From contig VBEN01000031.1 in NCBI GenBank assembly GCA_005881175.1, forward strand, positions 1 to 43,431: a stretch of DNA of 43,431 nucleotides, written 5' to 3'. The first letter of the stretch is position 1. Each line of letters opens with the position of its first letter. The position numbers and the translations under genes are program-made. Below the pieces are notes generated by a model that was not told the DNA's origin, ran no database searches, and was given only the letters and a program-made list of their open reading frames with translations. Source of the stretch: Chloroflexota bacterium (GTDB lineage Bacteria > Chloroflexota > Dormibacteria > CF-121). Below, one piece after another: positions 1 to 8,680 of this stretch.

Positions 1-91
1 AGGGCCACAGGTCGGTGGCATCGGGCAAACTCGCGTACAACTCCGCAAATCCGGGGTCGGGCCGGATGGGGTCGTCTCGGACGACGGTCAA
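1..91 (-). CDS. possible 5' end of a gene leaving the window
   Basis: Reading on the minus strand from a TTG at 91, an open frame runs to the window edge and begins LTVVRDDPIRPDPGFAELYA (first residue would be Met). It starts 7 nt after the aminotransferase stop, so it would be the next operon member. The peptide is too short for a family call. Its acidic, proline-rich start resembles the N-termini of some class I methyltransferases, but that is a guess. No clear Shine-Dalgarno sequence is visible. Confidence 0.3.
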   Translation of the reverse strand, partial: MTVVRDDPIRPDPGFAELYASLPDATDLWP

Positions 92-97
92 AAGGAC

Positions 98-1438
98 CTA
101 GGCGACAGCCTGGTCGGCGATATCGAGCGCCCTGTCGATGATGGCGAAGCCCTCAGCCAGCTCGTCCTCATTGATGCACAGCGGCGGGTTCGTCATGATC
201 GTGTGCCAGCGGACGAATGTGTACAGGCCGTGCTCACGGAAAAATTTTCCGACGGCCTTCATCTCGTCAGAGGTGCCATTGAACGGCGCCAGCGGTTCCA
301 TCGTCTTGCGGTCACGGACCAGCTCCAGGATGCCGAAGAGCCCGATCGACCGGGTGAGCCCAACGCTGGGGTGCTTCTTGCGCAGGGTTTCATGATGTCG
401 TTTCATCACCTCACCCATCCGCCGCGCGTTGCCGATCATGTCGTCTTCCTCGTAGGCCTGGATGGCGCCCAGCGCGGCGGCGCACGCCAGCGGGTGACTG
501 TTGTACGTCAGGCCACCGTAGAAGACATTCTTCTCGAAGTGCTGGGCCACCCTCGGTCGCATGCCGACCGCGCCGAGCGGGACGTAGCTGCTGGTGAGTC
601 CTTTGGCCATCGTGATGATGTCGGGGACGACATTCCAGTGGTTGACGGCGAACCAGGCCCCGGTCCGGCCGAATCCCGACATGATCTCGTCGCAAATCAT
701 CAGGATGCCGTAGCGGTCGCAGAGCTGGCGCACTCCCTGCAGGTAGCCGTCGGGGGGGATCAGGATCCCGTTGGTTCCGGTAACGGTCTCCAGGAAGAAG
801 GCGGCGATCGTATTCGGTCCCTCGAGCTGGATCGTCTCCTCGAGGTAACGCAGGGATTCTTCGGCCGAGTCGACGTCACGCTGCGGTCCGTGGTAGGGAT
901 CGAGCACGTGGACCACGCCCGATGTTCCCAGGTCGTTGGGCCAACGACGCGGATCGCCGGTCATCGCCATTGCGGCCCCGGTCGCCCCGTGGTAGGAGCG
1001 ATAGCGGGAGACGATCTTGTACCGGCCGGTGACCGCCCGCGCGAGCTTGACCGCGTTCTCGTTGGCCTCCGCGCCGCCCAGCGTAAAGAAGACCTTGTCG
1101 ATGTCTCCCGGGAGGAGCTCGGCGAGCTTTTTTCCCAGCAGCGCCCGTGGCTCGTGCGCCATGAAGGGATTGGCGAACGCCAGCTTCTCGGCCTGGCGCT
1201 TGATCGCCTCGATGATGCGCCGGTCACCATGCCCGGCGTTGACGCTCATCAGCTGGCTGTTGAAGTCGATGTAGCGCTTACCGTCGGTCGTGTAGAAGTA
1301 AACGCCCTTGGCGGTATCGACCGGGATCGGATCGGCGGCCGACTGCGCCATCCAGTCGTAGAGCGTGTACTGGCGGCAGAGGGCGACGATCTCCTCGCCG
1401 CTCAGCACACGTGGCCGAGCGTTCGTTTCTAAAGCCAC
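98..1438 (-). CDS. class III PLP aminotransferase, probably beta-alanine (omega-amino acid):pyruvate type
   Basis: This 446-aa protein has the full length of class III (omega) aminotransferases. The PLP-binding lysine is K279 in the MAKG motif and the ring-nitrogen aspartate is D250 in ICDEIMSGFGRTG. The phosphate-binding region GGAEANENAVKLAR lies near residues 121-134. By family and context it should move the amino group of beta-alanine or 3-aminoisobutyrate to pyruvate or 2-oxoglutarate, giving malonate or methylmalonate semialdehyde. The start is GTG and overlaps the stop of the upstream semialdehyde dehydrogenase gene by 10 nt, which suggests coupling. Substrate is inferred from the operon. 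Other omega-amine substrates cannot be excluded. Confidence 0.85.
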   Translation of the reverse strand: MALETNARPRVLSGEEIVALCRQYTLYDWMAQSAADPIPVDTAKGVYFYTTDGKRYIDFNSQLMSVNAGHGDRRIIEAIKRQAEKLAFANPFMAHEPRALLGKKLAELLPGDIDKVFFTLGGAEANENAVKLARAVTGRYKIVSRYRSYHGATGAAMAMTGDPRRWPNDLGTSGVVHVLDPYHGPQRDVDSAEESLRYLEETIQLEGPNTIAAFFLETVTGTNGILIPPDGYLQGVRQLCDRYGILMICDEIMSGFGRTGAWFAVNHWNVVPDIITMAKGLTSSYVPLGAVGMRPRVAQHFEKNVFYGGLTYNSHPLACAAALGAIQAYEEDDMIGNARRMGEVMKRHHETLRKKHPSVGLTRSIGLFGILELVRDRKTMEPLAPFNGTSDEMKAVGKFFREHGLYTFVRWHTIMTNPPLCINEDELAEGFAIIDRALDIADQAVA

Positions 1439-2877
1439 CGGGTCGTGATCACCTTATGCCGGGTATAGAACCGCACGCTGTCCTGCCCGGTGGCGTGCAG
1501 GTCGCCGAAGAAGGAATTCTTCCAGCCGGTGAAGGGAAAGAACGCCATCGGGGCCGCGACGCCGATGTTCACGCCCAGCATGCCTGCCTGGGCTCGGCGC
1601 TTGAATTCTCGGGCGTACTTGCCGGAGCCGGTGAAGATCGATGCCATATTGCCGTAGGTGCTGGCGTTGAGCAGACTCAAGGCCTCGTCGATGTCCGAGG
1701 CGCGCATCACCGACAGCACCGGGCCAAATAACTCCTCCTTCCAGATCTTCATGTTCGGGGTGACCCGATCAAAGATCGTCGGGCCCAGGAAGAAGCCATC
1801 CTTCAGCTCAACGCTGCGGCCGTCCGAGACCAGCTGCGCCCCTTCCGTCTGGGCGCCGTCGATGTACTCGATCAGCTTCGCCTTGCGCTCAGCCCGGATC
1901 ACCGGCCCGAGTGTCGCCTTGGGATCGGTTCCCGGACCGACCTTCAGCTTCGCCGCGTCGCTGGCCAGCTCCCGCACCAGGGCGTCGCCGATCTTACCGA
2001 CGCCCACGGCCACGCTGCCAGCCAGGCAGCGTTGCCCGGCATTGCCGAACGCCGATGAGATCACATGAGGCGCCGACAGCTCCAGGTCGGCGTCATCCAT
2101 CACCAGGATGTGGTTCTTGGCGCCACCCAGCGCCTGGACCCGCTTCCCGTTCGCCGCGGCGGTGGCGTAGATGTAGGCGGCAACCGTGGCGGAACCGACG
2201 AACGACACGCCGGCAACATCCGGGTGGGTCAGCAACTGATTCACGGCGTAGTTGGCGCCGTGGACAACATTGAACACACCCTCCGGCAGCCCGGCCTCTT
2301 GAAGAAGCTCGGCGATCCGCATTGCCGAGAGGGGTGTCAATTGCGATGGCTTCAACACGAAGGTGTTGCCAGTGACGATCGCAACCGGGATCATCCACAT
2401 CGGCACCATGTTTGGAAAGTTGAAGGGCGTGATGCCGGCGACCACGCCAACAGGGAATCGGGTCAGCTCCTCATCGATGCCCTTGGCGATCTGGTCGAGG
2501 TTCTGGCCCATCATGAGCGTGGGAGCGCCGCAGGCAAAGTCGATGACCTCGATCGCCCGCTTGACCTCGCCCCGCGATTCATCGAGGGTCTTACCGTTCT
2601 CCTGGGTCACCAGCGCCGAGAGCTCATCGATGTGTTGGTCGAAGAGGGCCTTGAAGCGGAACATCACCTGGGCCCGCTCGGGCACCGGGGTCTCGCTCCA
2701 TCCGGGAAAGGCCTTCTTGGCCGCGGCAATCGCCTCGTTGATTTCCTCGCGGGTCGAATAGGGAAGGCTGGCGATCGTCTCGCCGGTCGCCGGGTTGGGA
2801 ATCGGATCGCTCTTGTCCGCGCGCGAATCGCGGAACTTTCCGCCGATAAAGCTCTGAACGGTTTTCGTCGCAATCAT
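1429..2877 (-). CDS. mmsA: CoA-acylating methylmalonate/malonate-semialdehyde dehydrogenase
   Basis: This 482-aa aldehyde dehydrogenase-fold enzyme should convert (methyl)malonate semialdehyde, CoA and NAD+ to propionyl- or acetyl-CoA, CO2 and NADH. The catalytic cysteine is C284 in NAGQRCLAG. The usual general-base glutamate position carries ALGGAKNH instead, which marks the CoA-acylating MMSDH branch. The ATG at 2877 is chosen although the frame is open further upstream, because family homology starts here and the ATG overlaps the dihydropyrimidinase stop as ATGA. It receives the semialdehyde made by the aminotransferase encoded next in the operon. Confidence 0.92.
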   Translation of the reverse strand: MIATKTVQSFIGGKFRDSRADKSDPIPNPATGETIASLPYSTREEINEAIAAAKKAFPGWSETPVPERAQVMFRFKALFDQHIDELSALVTQENGKTLDESRGEVKRAIEVIDFACGAPTLMMGQNLDQIAKGIDEELTRFPVGVVAGITPFNFPNMVPMWMIPVAIVTGNTFVLKPSQLTPLSAMRIAELLQEAGLPEGVFNVVHGANYAVNQLLTHPDVAGVSFVGSATVAAYIYATAAANGKRVQALGGAKNHILVMDDADLELSAPHVISSAFGNAGQRCLAGSVAVGVGKIGDALVRELASDAAKLKVGPGTDPKATLGPVIRAERKAKLIEYIDGAQTEGAQLVSDGRSVELKDGFFLGPTIFDRVTPNMKIWKEELFGPVLSVMRASDIDEALSLLNASTYGNMASIFTGSGKYAREFKRRAQAGMLGVNIGVAAPMAFFPFTGWKNSFFGDLHATGQDSVRFYTRHKVITTRWL

Positions 2878-4292
2878 GCCGTCACTCCTACCGGGCTTGG
2901 CTCGCCGGCCGGCACGCCGTGGAACGCCGAACGCCGCAGAAACTGGCCGGCGCCCTTGACGCCCTGGAATTTCCCGTCGCGAACCAGGACATTGCCCCGC
3001 TGGATCACCACCTCGGGGAGGCCCTTCACCGTCATGCCTTCGTAGCAACTGTAATCCACGTTCATGTGGTGAGTCCTTGCCGACAGGGTCCGCTCGACAT
3101 TCGGGTTGAAGACGACGACGTCGGCGTCGCTCCCCGGCGCGATCGTGCCTTTCTTGGGAAAGAGGCCAAACATCCTGGCCGGAGCCGTGGCGACCAGTTC
3201 TACGAACCGATTCACCGAGATACGCCCGGAGTTCACCCCGCCGTGGTAGATCAGCGTGAAGCGATCTTCCACCCCGGGCAGCCCGTTGGGGATCTTGGAG
3301 AAGTCGCCCCGGCCCATCTCCTTTTGTCCCTTGAAATGGAATGGGCAGTGGTCGGTGGCGACCAGCTGCAGGTCGTCCTGGATCAGGCCCTTCCAGAGCT
3401 CATCGTGGTGGGGCTTCGTTCGAAGCGGCGGAGAGCAGACATACTTCGCGCCTTCGAAGCCCGGGCGACCGAGGTCCTCGAGGCTGAGGTAGAGATACTG
3501 CGGGCAGGTCTCGGCAAAGGCCGGCGCGCCATCGTCGCGCGCCTCCCGCACGGCATCGAGCGCATCGCGGGAGCTGAGGTGCACGATGTAGACGGCGACC
3601 TCGGCCAGGCGGGCGAGCGCGATAGCCCGACTGGTCGCCTCGCCTTCCATGCTCGCCGGTCGCGTCAGTCCATGGTTGATGGGGTCGCCCTTGCCTTCAG
3701 CCAGGTAGCGCTTGACGAGTACGTCGATCGCGCCACCGTTCTCGGCATGCATCATGATCAAGCCGCCGTTCTCGGCGGTACGGCTCATGGCGCGGAAGAT
3801 CGACGCGTCATCGAGCATGAAGACGCCGGGATAGGCCATGAACAACTTGAAAGAGGGCACCCCCTCCTTGACCAGCGTGTCCATCTCCTTGAGGATCGAG
3901 TCGCTGACCTCGCGCACGATCATGTGGAATCCGTAGTCGATGTACGCTTTGCCATCCGCCTTCTGATGCCACTGGTCGAGTCCCTGCCGCAGGGTTTGGC
4001 CGAACGTCTGTACCGCGAAATCGACGATGGTCGTGGTGCCGCCCCAGGCAGCCGCCGCGGTGCCGGTGGCAAAGTCGTCGGAGGCGAAGGTGCCACCGAA
4101 GGGTAGCTCCATATGGGTGTGGACGTCGACCGCTCCTGGCATCACGTAGCGGCCCTCGGCCTCGATCGTCTGGTCGGCTTTCACCTCCAGGCCGTTGCCG
4201 ATTGCGGCGATCTGTTCTCCATCGATCAGCACGTCGGTTTTCGCCGTGTCGCTCGCCGTCACCACCGTCCCGTTCCGGATCAGGGTCTTCAT
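2874..4292 (-). CDS. hydA: dihydropyrimidinase / D-hydantoinase
   Basis: This 472-aa cyclic amidohydrolase opens the ring of 5,6-dihydrouracil or dihydrothymine to give N-carbamoyl-beta-amino acids. The binuclear metal ligands are all present: H58 and H60 in DVHTHMEL, the carbamylated lysine K149 in PSFKLF, H182 in IMMHAENGG, H238 in YIVHLS and D314 in VATDHCPF. Length fits the family. The gene overlaps both neighbours by 4 nt (ATGA at each end). With the nitrilase encoded just upstream it forms the two hydrolytic steps of reductive pyrimidine degradation. Some relatives act mainly on hydantoins, so the natural substrate is inferred. Confidence 0.93.
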   Translation of the reverse strand: MKTLIRNGTVVTASDTAKTDVLIDGEQIAAIGNGLEVKADQTIEAEGRYVMPGAVDVHTHMELPFGGTFASDDFATGTAAAAWGGTTTIVDFAVQTFGQTLRQGLDQWHQKADGKAYIDYGFHMIVREVSDSILKEMDTLVKEGVPSFKLFMAYPGVFMLDDASIFRAMSRTAENGGLIMMHAENGGAIDVLVKRYLAEGKGDPINHGLTRPASMEGEATSRAIALARLAEVAVYIVHLSSRDALDAVREARDDGAPAFAETCPQYLYLSLEDLGRPGFEGAKYVCSPPLRTKPHHDELWKGLIQDDLQLVATDHCPFHFKGQKEMGRGDFSKIPNGLPGVEDRFTLIYHGGVNSGRISVNRFVELVATAPARMFGLFPKKGTIAPGSDADVVVFNPNVERTLSARTHHMNVDYSCYEGMTVKGLPEVVIQRGNVLVRDGKFQGVKGAGQFLRRSAFHGVPAGEPSPVGVTA

Positions 4293-5134
4293 GGCAGCGC
4301 CTTGACCAGATCCTCGTAGGTCTCCGGCCGGCGGTCGCGCAAGAACTGCCAGGTGTTGCGCACCTCCCGGTTCATGTCCAGGTCGAGGTCGCAGACCAGG
4401 ACTTCGTCTTCGGTCTCGGAAGCTTTGCCGATGATCCGTCCGCGCGGGTCGCAGAAATAGCTCGACCCGTAGAACTGCGCCTCATTGAGGGGCTTTTCCA
4501 CTCCAACGCGATTGATGGCACCGATCCAGTAGCCGTTGGCCACCGCGTGGGCCGGCTGCTCCAGCTCCCAGAGATACTTCGAGAGGGACTTGACGGTCGC
4601 GGATGGATTGAAGACCAGCTCCGCCCCCTTCAGGCCAAGCTCGCGCGCCGGTTCGGGGAAATGCCGGTCGTAGCAGATCAGCAGGCCCACCCGGCCGACC
4701 GACGTGTTCCAGACCGGGTAGCCCAGGTTTCCCGGCTTGAAATAGAACTTTTCCCAGAAGCATGGCCCGACGTGCGGGATATGCGTCTTTCGGTACTTGC
4801 CGACCACCGTCCCGTCGTTTTCGATCACGACCGCGGTGTTGTAGTAGACGCCGGTTTGTGCCTCCTCGTAGAAAGGCACCACCAGCACCATCTTGTGTTT
4901 TTTCGCCAGCTCCTGCATTCGCCGAATGGTGGGACCGTCGTCGGGCTCGGCGGTGTCGTACCACTTCGTGTCCTGTTCCGCCGGGAAGTAGGGCCCGAAG
5001 AAGATCTCCTGCAGGCAGGTGACCTGCGCTCCCTTGGCCGCCGCTTGTCCGATTAATTCCTCGTGCTTCTTGATTGCCTCTTCCTTGGGCATGTTCGCGT
5101 ACGCCTGGATCAGCGCCGCCCGTACTTTCGCCAT
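4289..5134 (-). CDS. beta-ureidopropionase-like carbon-nitrogen hydrolase (nitrilase superfamily)
   Basis: This 281-aa protein carries the nitrilase superfamily triad: E43 in CLQEIFFGPY, K116 in YRKTHIPH and C154 in LLICYDRHFPE. In this operon it should hydrolyse N-carbamoyl-beta-alanine or N-carbamoyl-3-aminoisobutyrate to the free beta-amino acid, CO2 and ammonia. Close relatives include N-carbamoylputrescine amidase, which shares the KTHIPH and CYDRHFPE signatures, so the name rests on the adjacent dihydropyrimidinase. Its stop overlaps the dihydropyrimidinase start (ATGA), and it begins 18 nt after the LLM oxidoreductase stop. Confidence 0.87.
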   Translation of the reverse strand: MAKVRAALIQAYANMPKEEAIKKHEELIGQAAAKGAQVTCLQEIFFGPYFPAEQDTKWYDTAEPDDGPTIRRMQELAKKHKMVLVVPFYEEAQTGVYYNTAVVIENDGTVVGKYRKTHIPHVGPCFWEKFYFKPGNLGYPVWNTSVGRVGLLICYDRHFPEPARELGLKGAELVFNPSATVKSLSKYLWELEQPAHAVANGYWIGAINRVGVEKPLNEAQFYGSSYFCDPRGRIIGKASETEDEVLVCDLDLDMNREVRNTWQFLRDRRPETYEDLVKALP

Positions 5135-5152
5135 GAATGCCTCGCCTCCTCG

Positions 5153-6151
5153 CTAGCTAAACGCCGGGATGATCGCCTCGCCGTATTCGCGGATGACTGC
5201 CTCGGGTTTCTCCACCATCAGGTAGAGGTTGAATTGGTCCACACCGGCGTCGATCAGCTCCTCGATCCGTTGCCGGCTCTGCTCCACGGTCCCGATCACA
5301 CAAAAGCGATCGATGACGTCGTCAGGGACGAAGTCTGCGTGCGCCGCGCCTCGCTTGACGTGATCAGCATAGTCATAGTGGTCGCGCGCCTTGATGTAGT
5401 CGGTGAGCGTCTTGGGCAGATCCTGGGCATCGTAGCGCTTGAGCAGGTCGACGACATGGTTCGACACCAGAGCGGGGAACCAGCGCACCTGCTCGCGCGC
5501 CGCCGCCAGGTCGTTGGAGATGAACGCGGGAGCTGCCGCCTGGATCTGGATGTCGTCGAACGAGCGCCCCGCCTCCTGAGCCCCTTCGCGCACGAATTGC
5601 AGGCACCACTTGATGATGGCGGGGTCGGCCAGCTGAATGATGACGCCGTCTGCGACGCGACCGGCCGCCCGCAGCGCCTTCGGTCCGTAGCCTGCGATCC
5701 AGATGGGCAATTCGTGCTCCGCCCACTTGAGCCGGATCTTCACGCCGTCGTAGCTCACCTCACGGCCGGCCGCCAGATCGCGGATCAGCCGGCAGTCCGC
5801 CTCCATCTGCTCGACGCTGACGGGTTTCTGACCGAGCACCCGACGGGCGCTGTCGCCCCGTCCGATTCCCATCACCATCCGGCCGCCGGAGATTTCATTC
5901 AAGGTGGCCAGCGCGCTGGCGGTCACGGTCGGATCGCGGGTGGCCGGGTTGGTGACGCAGGGACCGATCTTGATGCGTCGGGTGTTGGCCGCCATCAGGG
6001 TGAAGATCGGGTAAACCTCCTGCCAGAGGACGTGCGAGTCGAAGAGCCAGGCGTAGTCGAAGCCTTCCGCCTCAGCGAGCTTGGTCAGATCGACCCAGCG
6101 GCTGGGCGGAGGATCCGGAGCGAAGCAGACGCCGAAACTCAGTCGTGCCAT
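5153..6151 (-). CDS. LLM-class flavin/F420-dependent oxidoreductase of a pyrimidine operon
   Basis: This 332-aa protein has the bacterial-luciferase-like TIM-barrel fold. The N-terminus LSFGVCFAPDPPPSRWVDL, the segment GRMVMGIGRGDSARRVLG near residues 90-107 and the later IWIAGYGPKALRAAG are typical of F420-dependent LLM enzymes. It lies between the permease and the ring-opening genes. No PreA/PreT or DPD-type dihydropyrimidine dehydrogenase is visible, so it may perform the first redox step on the pyrimidine ring. A RutA-like ring-opening oxygenase role is less likely because dihydropyrimidinase is present. The start has a good ribosome site, AGGAG, 5 nt before ATG. Confidence 0.8.
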   Translation of the reverse strand: MARLSFGVCFAPDPPPSRWVDLTKLAEAEGFDYAWLFDSHVLWQEVYPIFTLMAANTRRIKIGPCVTNPATRDPTVTASALATLNEISGGRMVMGIGRGDSARRVLGQKPVSVEQMEADCRLIRDLAAGREVSYDGVKIRLKWAEHELPIWIAGYGPKALRAAGRVADGVIIQLADPAIIKWCLQFVREGAQEAGRSFDDIQIQAAAPAFISNDLAAAREQVRWFPALVSNHVVDLLKRYDAQDLPKTLTDYIKARDHYDYADHVKRGAAHADFVPDDVIDRFCVIGTVEQSRQRIEELIDAGVDQFNLYLMVEKPEAVIREYGEAIIPAFS

Positions 6152-6165
6152 TGATCTCCTGAAAG

Positions 6166-6199
6166 GCTGAAGCCCCGGCCGCGAGGTCGGGGCTTCAGC
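6166..6199 (-). terminator. intercistronic hairpin (12-bp perfect stem)
   Basis: Arms GCTGAAGCCCCG (6166-6177) and CGGGGCTTCAGC (6188-6199) flank a 10-nt loop. The hairpin sits between the permease stop and the ribosome site of the LLM gene. Only TTT follows on the minus strand, so it is more likely a partial terminator or a mRNA stabiliser than a strong end. It could set the permease-to-enzyme expression ratio. Confidence 0.6.
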
Positions 6200-6214
6200 G
6201 CAATCGCTCCGAGT

Positions 6215-7804
6215 TTAGGTCGCCGCCGCTGCCCGCGGTCGCCGGGATACGGCGCTCACCGGGAACATCGCTGAGAGCGCCAGATAAATGACAAACGCCG
6301 CCACCAGGCCAACGATCCAGCTGTAGTCATAGACGTGGAATGGGAACCAGCTGTAGAGCGGGCCGATGATCCCCTTCGCGGGGAATGGCCCTTGCGTGCC
6401 TGGCGCCGTGTAGGCGCCTCCCACCGCGAGTACTCCGCCTACCACCAGGCCGACCAGGCCTCGCCAGTTGAAGCCGGCAGAATATCGGTATTCGCCATTG
6501 ACGCGATAGAGGTCGCCCAGACTGAGATTCGTGTTGCGCATCACCCAGTAATCGGCGATCAGCACCCCGGCGATCGCGCCCAGCGCCCCGCCGTAGAAGC
6601 CGAGCCAGGTGAAGATGTACACGTTCGGGTCGGCGATCAACCGCCAGGGCGCAATCACGATCCCGAGGACACCGGTGATCAGGCCGCCCGTGCGGAAGCT
6701 GATCAGCTTAGGAAGGGCGTTCGAGAAGTCGTACGAGGGGCTCACGATGTTGGCCGCCACGTTGACGGACAGGGTGGCGACCGCCAGCGTGAAGAGTGCG
6801 AAGACCACGACCAGGGGATTGTCGAACTTTCCCGTCAGCGTCACCGGATCCCAGATCGGCGCCCCGTACACCTTCTGCGTGGCCGCCGTGATCAGTACAG
6901 CCACCAGGGGAAACAGGGTCATGGTGGTCGGCAGGCCGAGCACCTGGCCAAGTGCCTGGGCTCGCTGGCTCTTACCGAACCGGGTGAAGTCGGGCATGTT
7001 GAGCGACAGTGTCGACCAGAACGCGATCATCCCCATCAGCGCGGGCGGAAATAGCACCAACCAGAAGTTGCTACCCCAGCCCACTTTGCCCGGCTCGCTG
7101 AGGATCGGTCCGAAGCCGCCCGCCTTGCCCACCATCCAGGCCAGCAGCCCGAGCGCGACGATCAGCACGAACGGCGCCGCCCAGTTTTCGAAGCGGCGGA
7201 CGGCGTTCATACCCCGCAGGATGATGAAAATGTTGATCGCCCAGAAGATCGCAAAGCTCAGCCACTGGGTCCAGTGCTGGCCCGCCACCATCGCCGAGTT
7301 GGTCCAGGTCGCCCCGAACAGCTTGCCGGCGAGCACATAGAGAGCACTGCCGCCGATCCACGTCTGGATCCCGAACCACCCGCACGCGACGCCCGCCCGG
7401 AGGAGGGCCGCGACGTTTGCGCCGAAGACACCGAACGACGCCCGGGCGAAGACCGGGTACGGGATGCCGTACTTCGTGCCGGCATGGCTATTTGCCAGCA
7501 TTGGAACCAGGACGATGATGTTGGCCAGCGCGATCGTCAGGATGGCCTGGTACCAGGCCATGCCGAGCGCGACGAGGCCGGATGCCAGTAAATACGTCGG
7601 GATGTTGTGCGCCATTCCGATCCAGAGCGCCATGTAGTTATAGGTCGTCCAGGTGCGGTGTTTGATCGGTACCGGCGCCAGGTCGGTGTTGTAGAGCGGG
7701 CTGTCGCGAATCGCCGTATCGTCGGCCAGCTCGTGCCGGCCGTCCGGGTAGACGAGCTCCTCTCCGATTCGCTGCGCCGGCGGTGCGTAGGTCGCTACTC
7801 CCAT
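6215..7804 (-). CDS. NCS1-family nucleobase:cation symporter (uracil/hydantoin/allantoin type)
   Basis: This 529-aa integral membrane protein has about 12 hydrophobic segments. It carries NCS1 features: the N-terminal run NTDLAPVPIKHRTWTTYNYM, an early MAHNIPTYLLASGLVALGM helix and the later LIADYWVMRNTNLSLGDLY region typical of Mhp1/PucI-like carriers. It should import pyrimidines, hydantoins or allantoin with Na+ or H+. It is first in the minus-strand catabolic operon and is separated from the LLM gene by a hairpin. The ATG is preceded by AAGGAGGGG, a strong ribosome site. Substrate is inferred from the enzymes encoded downstream. Confidence 0.9.
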   Translation of the reverse strand: MGVATYAPPAQRIGEELVYPDGRHELADDTAIRDSPLYNTDLAPVPIKHRTWTTYNYMALWIGMAHNIPTYLLASGLVALGMAWYQAILTIALANIIVLVPMLANSHAGTKYGIPYPVFARASFGVFGANVAALLRAGVACGWFGIQTWIGGSALYVLAGKLFGATWTNSAMVAGQHWTQWLSFAIFWAINIFIILRGMNAVRRFENWAAPFVLIVALGLLAWMVGKAGGFGPILSEPGKVGWGSNFWLVLFPPALMGMIAFWSTLSLNMPDFTRFGKSQRAQALGQVLGLPTTMTLFPLVAVLITAATQKVYGAPIWDPVTLTGKFDNPLVVVFALFTLAVATLSVNVAANIVSPSYDFSNALPKLISFRTGGLITGVLGIVIAPWRLIADPNVYIFTWLGFYGGALGAIAGVLIADYWVMRNTNLSLGDLYRVNGEYRYSAGFNWRGLVGLVVGGVLAVGGAYTAPGTQGPFPAKGIIGPLYSWFPFHVYDYSWIVGLVAAFVIYLALSAMFPVSAVSRRPRAAAAT

Positions 7805-7872
7805 GTTCCCCTCCTTGAATTCGCAGTCGCCGTTTTGCGAGCTAAATGTACGGTTGGCGAACGCCTAAGTCA

Positions 7873-8673
7873 ATGGCGCTTTGGCGCCTACACTACAGGC
7901 CGTTGCCCCCCAGCCTGTTGCTCAAGGTGGTCCTGACGCCGGCGCTCATCGCCACCGCCACGCTGGTGGGACGCCGCTGGGGCGAAGCGATGAGCGGCTG
8001 GCTTGTCGGGCTGCCGCTTACCTCGGCGCCCGTCATCTTTTTTCTGGCGCTGGACCAGGGCACCGCCTTTGCCACGACGGCCGCCCTTGCCGTTCTGCTC
8101 GGCACCATCTCTCAAGCTGCATTCGCGGTTGCCTACGCCAGGGTTGCGGTCCGCACCGCGTGGTTTCCGGCCGCCGCCGCCGGCTGCGGGGTCTTCGCCC
8201 TGGCGACGATCGGCTTTCAGCGGGTCAGCCTGCCGGCGTTGGTCGCCTATGGGGCCGTGGTTGGCTCGCTGATCCTGGCGATGGTGCTCATGCCCCGAAA
8301 CGGAAACCAGCCTGCCCGAGGACCCGTCGTACCAGATTGGGATTTACCGCTGCGAATCGTTCTGGCCACCGGCCTGGTGCTGGTGCTGACTGGAATCGCG
8401 CCACGAATCGGGGCTCACCTCAGTGGATTGCTTTCGCCCTTTCCGGTTTACGCCGGTGTGCTGGCGATCTTCGCTCAACGCCAGAGCGGCGCCGGGGCCA
8501 ACGCCGTGCTCAGAGGTCTGCTCCTCGGGCTTTTCGCGTTTGCCAGCTTCTTCCTGGTGCTGGCCCTCGGTCTTGATCGGCTCGGCATCGGTCTGTCCTT
8601 CGCGCTGGCCACGCTGGTCGCCCTGCTGGTGCAGGGATCCACGCTCAGGTTGGTGCGCACAACCGGTCGCTGA
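7873..8673 (+). CDS. unknown polytopic membrane protein
   Basis: About 266 aa, dominated by hydrophobic segments (roughly eight helices), with short polar loops such as VLMPRNGNQPARGPVVPDWD in the middle. The two halves may be related, because both end in long Leu/Ala-rich helices, but I do not recognise the family. An ATG at 7846 is also in frame. I chose 7873 because the first helix follows closely, but neither has a clear Shine-Dalgarno sequence. It is divergent from the permease operon, with a short shared promoter gap, and its end converges on the ABC-2 permease gene 7 nt away. Confidence 0.65.
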   Translation: MALWRLHYRPLPPSLLLKVVLTPALIATATLVGRRWGEAMSGWLVGLPLTSAPVIFFLALDQGTAFATTAALAVLLGTISQAAFAVAYARVAVRTAWFPAAAAGCGVFALATIGFQRVSLPALVAYGAVVGSLILAMVLMPRNGNQPARGPVVPDWDLPLRIVLATGLVLVLTGIAPRIGAHLSGLLSPFPVYAGVLAIFAQRQSGAGANAVLRGLLLGLFAFASFFLVLALGLDRLGIGLSFALATLVALLVQGSTLRLVRTTGR

Positions 8674-8680
8674 GCGGCCG

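Noticed and set aside
203-1432. A long open frame on the plus strand opposite the aminotransferase gene
   Set aside because: It is the antisense shadow of a conserved gene. GC-rich codon usage keeps stops rare there, and the translated sequence resembles no family.
2878-3048. N-terminal extension of the semialdehyde dehydrogenase
   Set aside because: The extra 57 residues are the out-of-frame end of the dihydropyrimidinase gene. The family starts at the ATGA-coupled ATG 2877.
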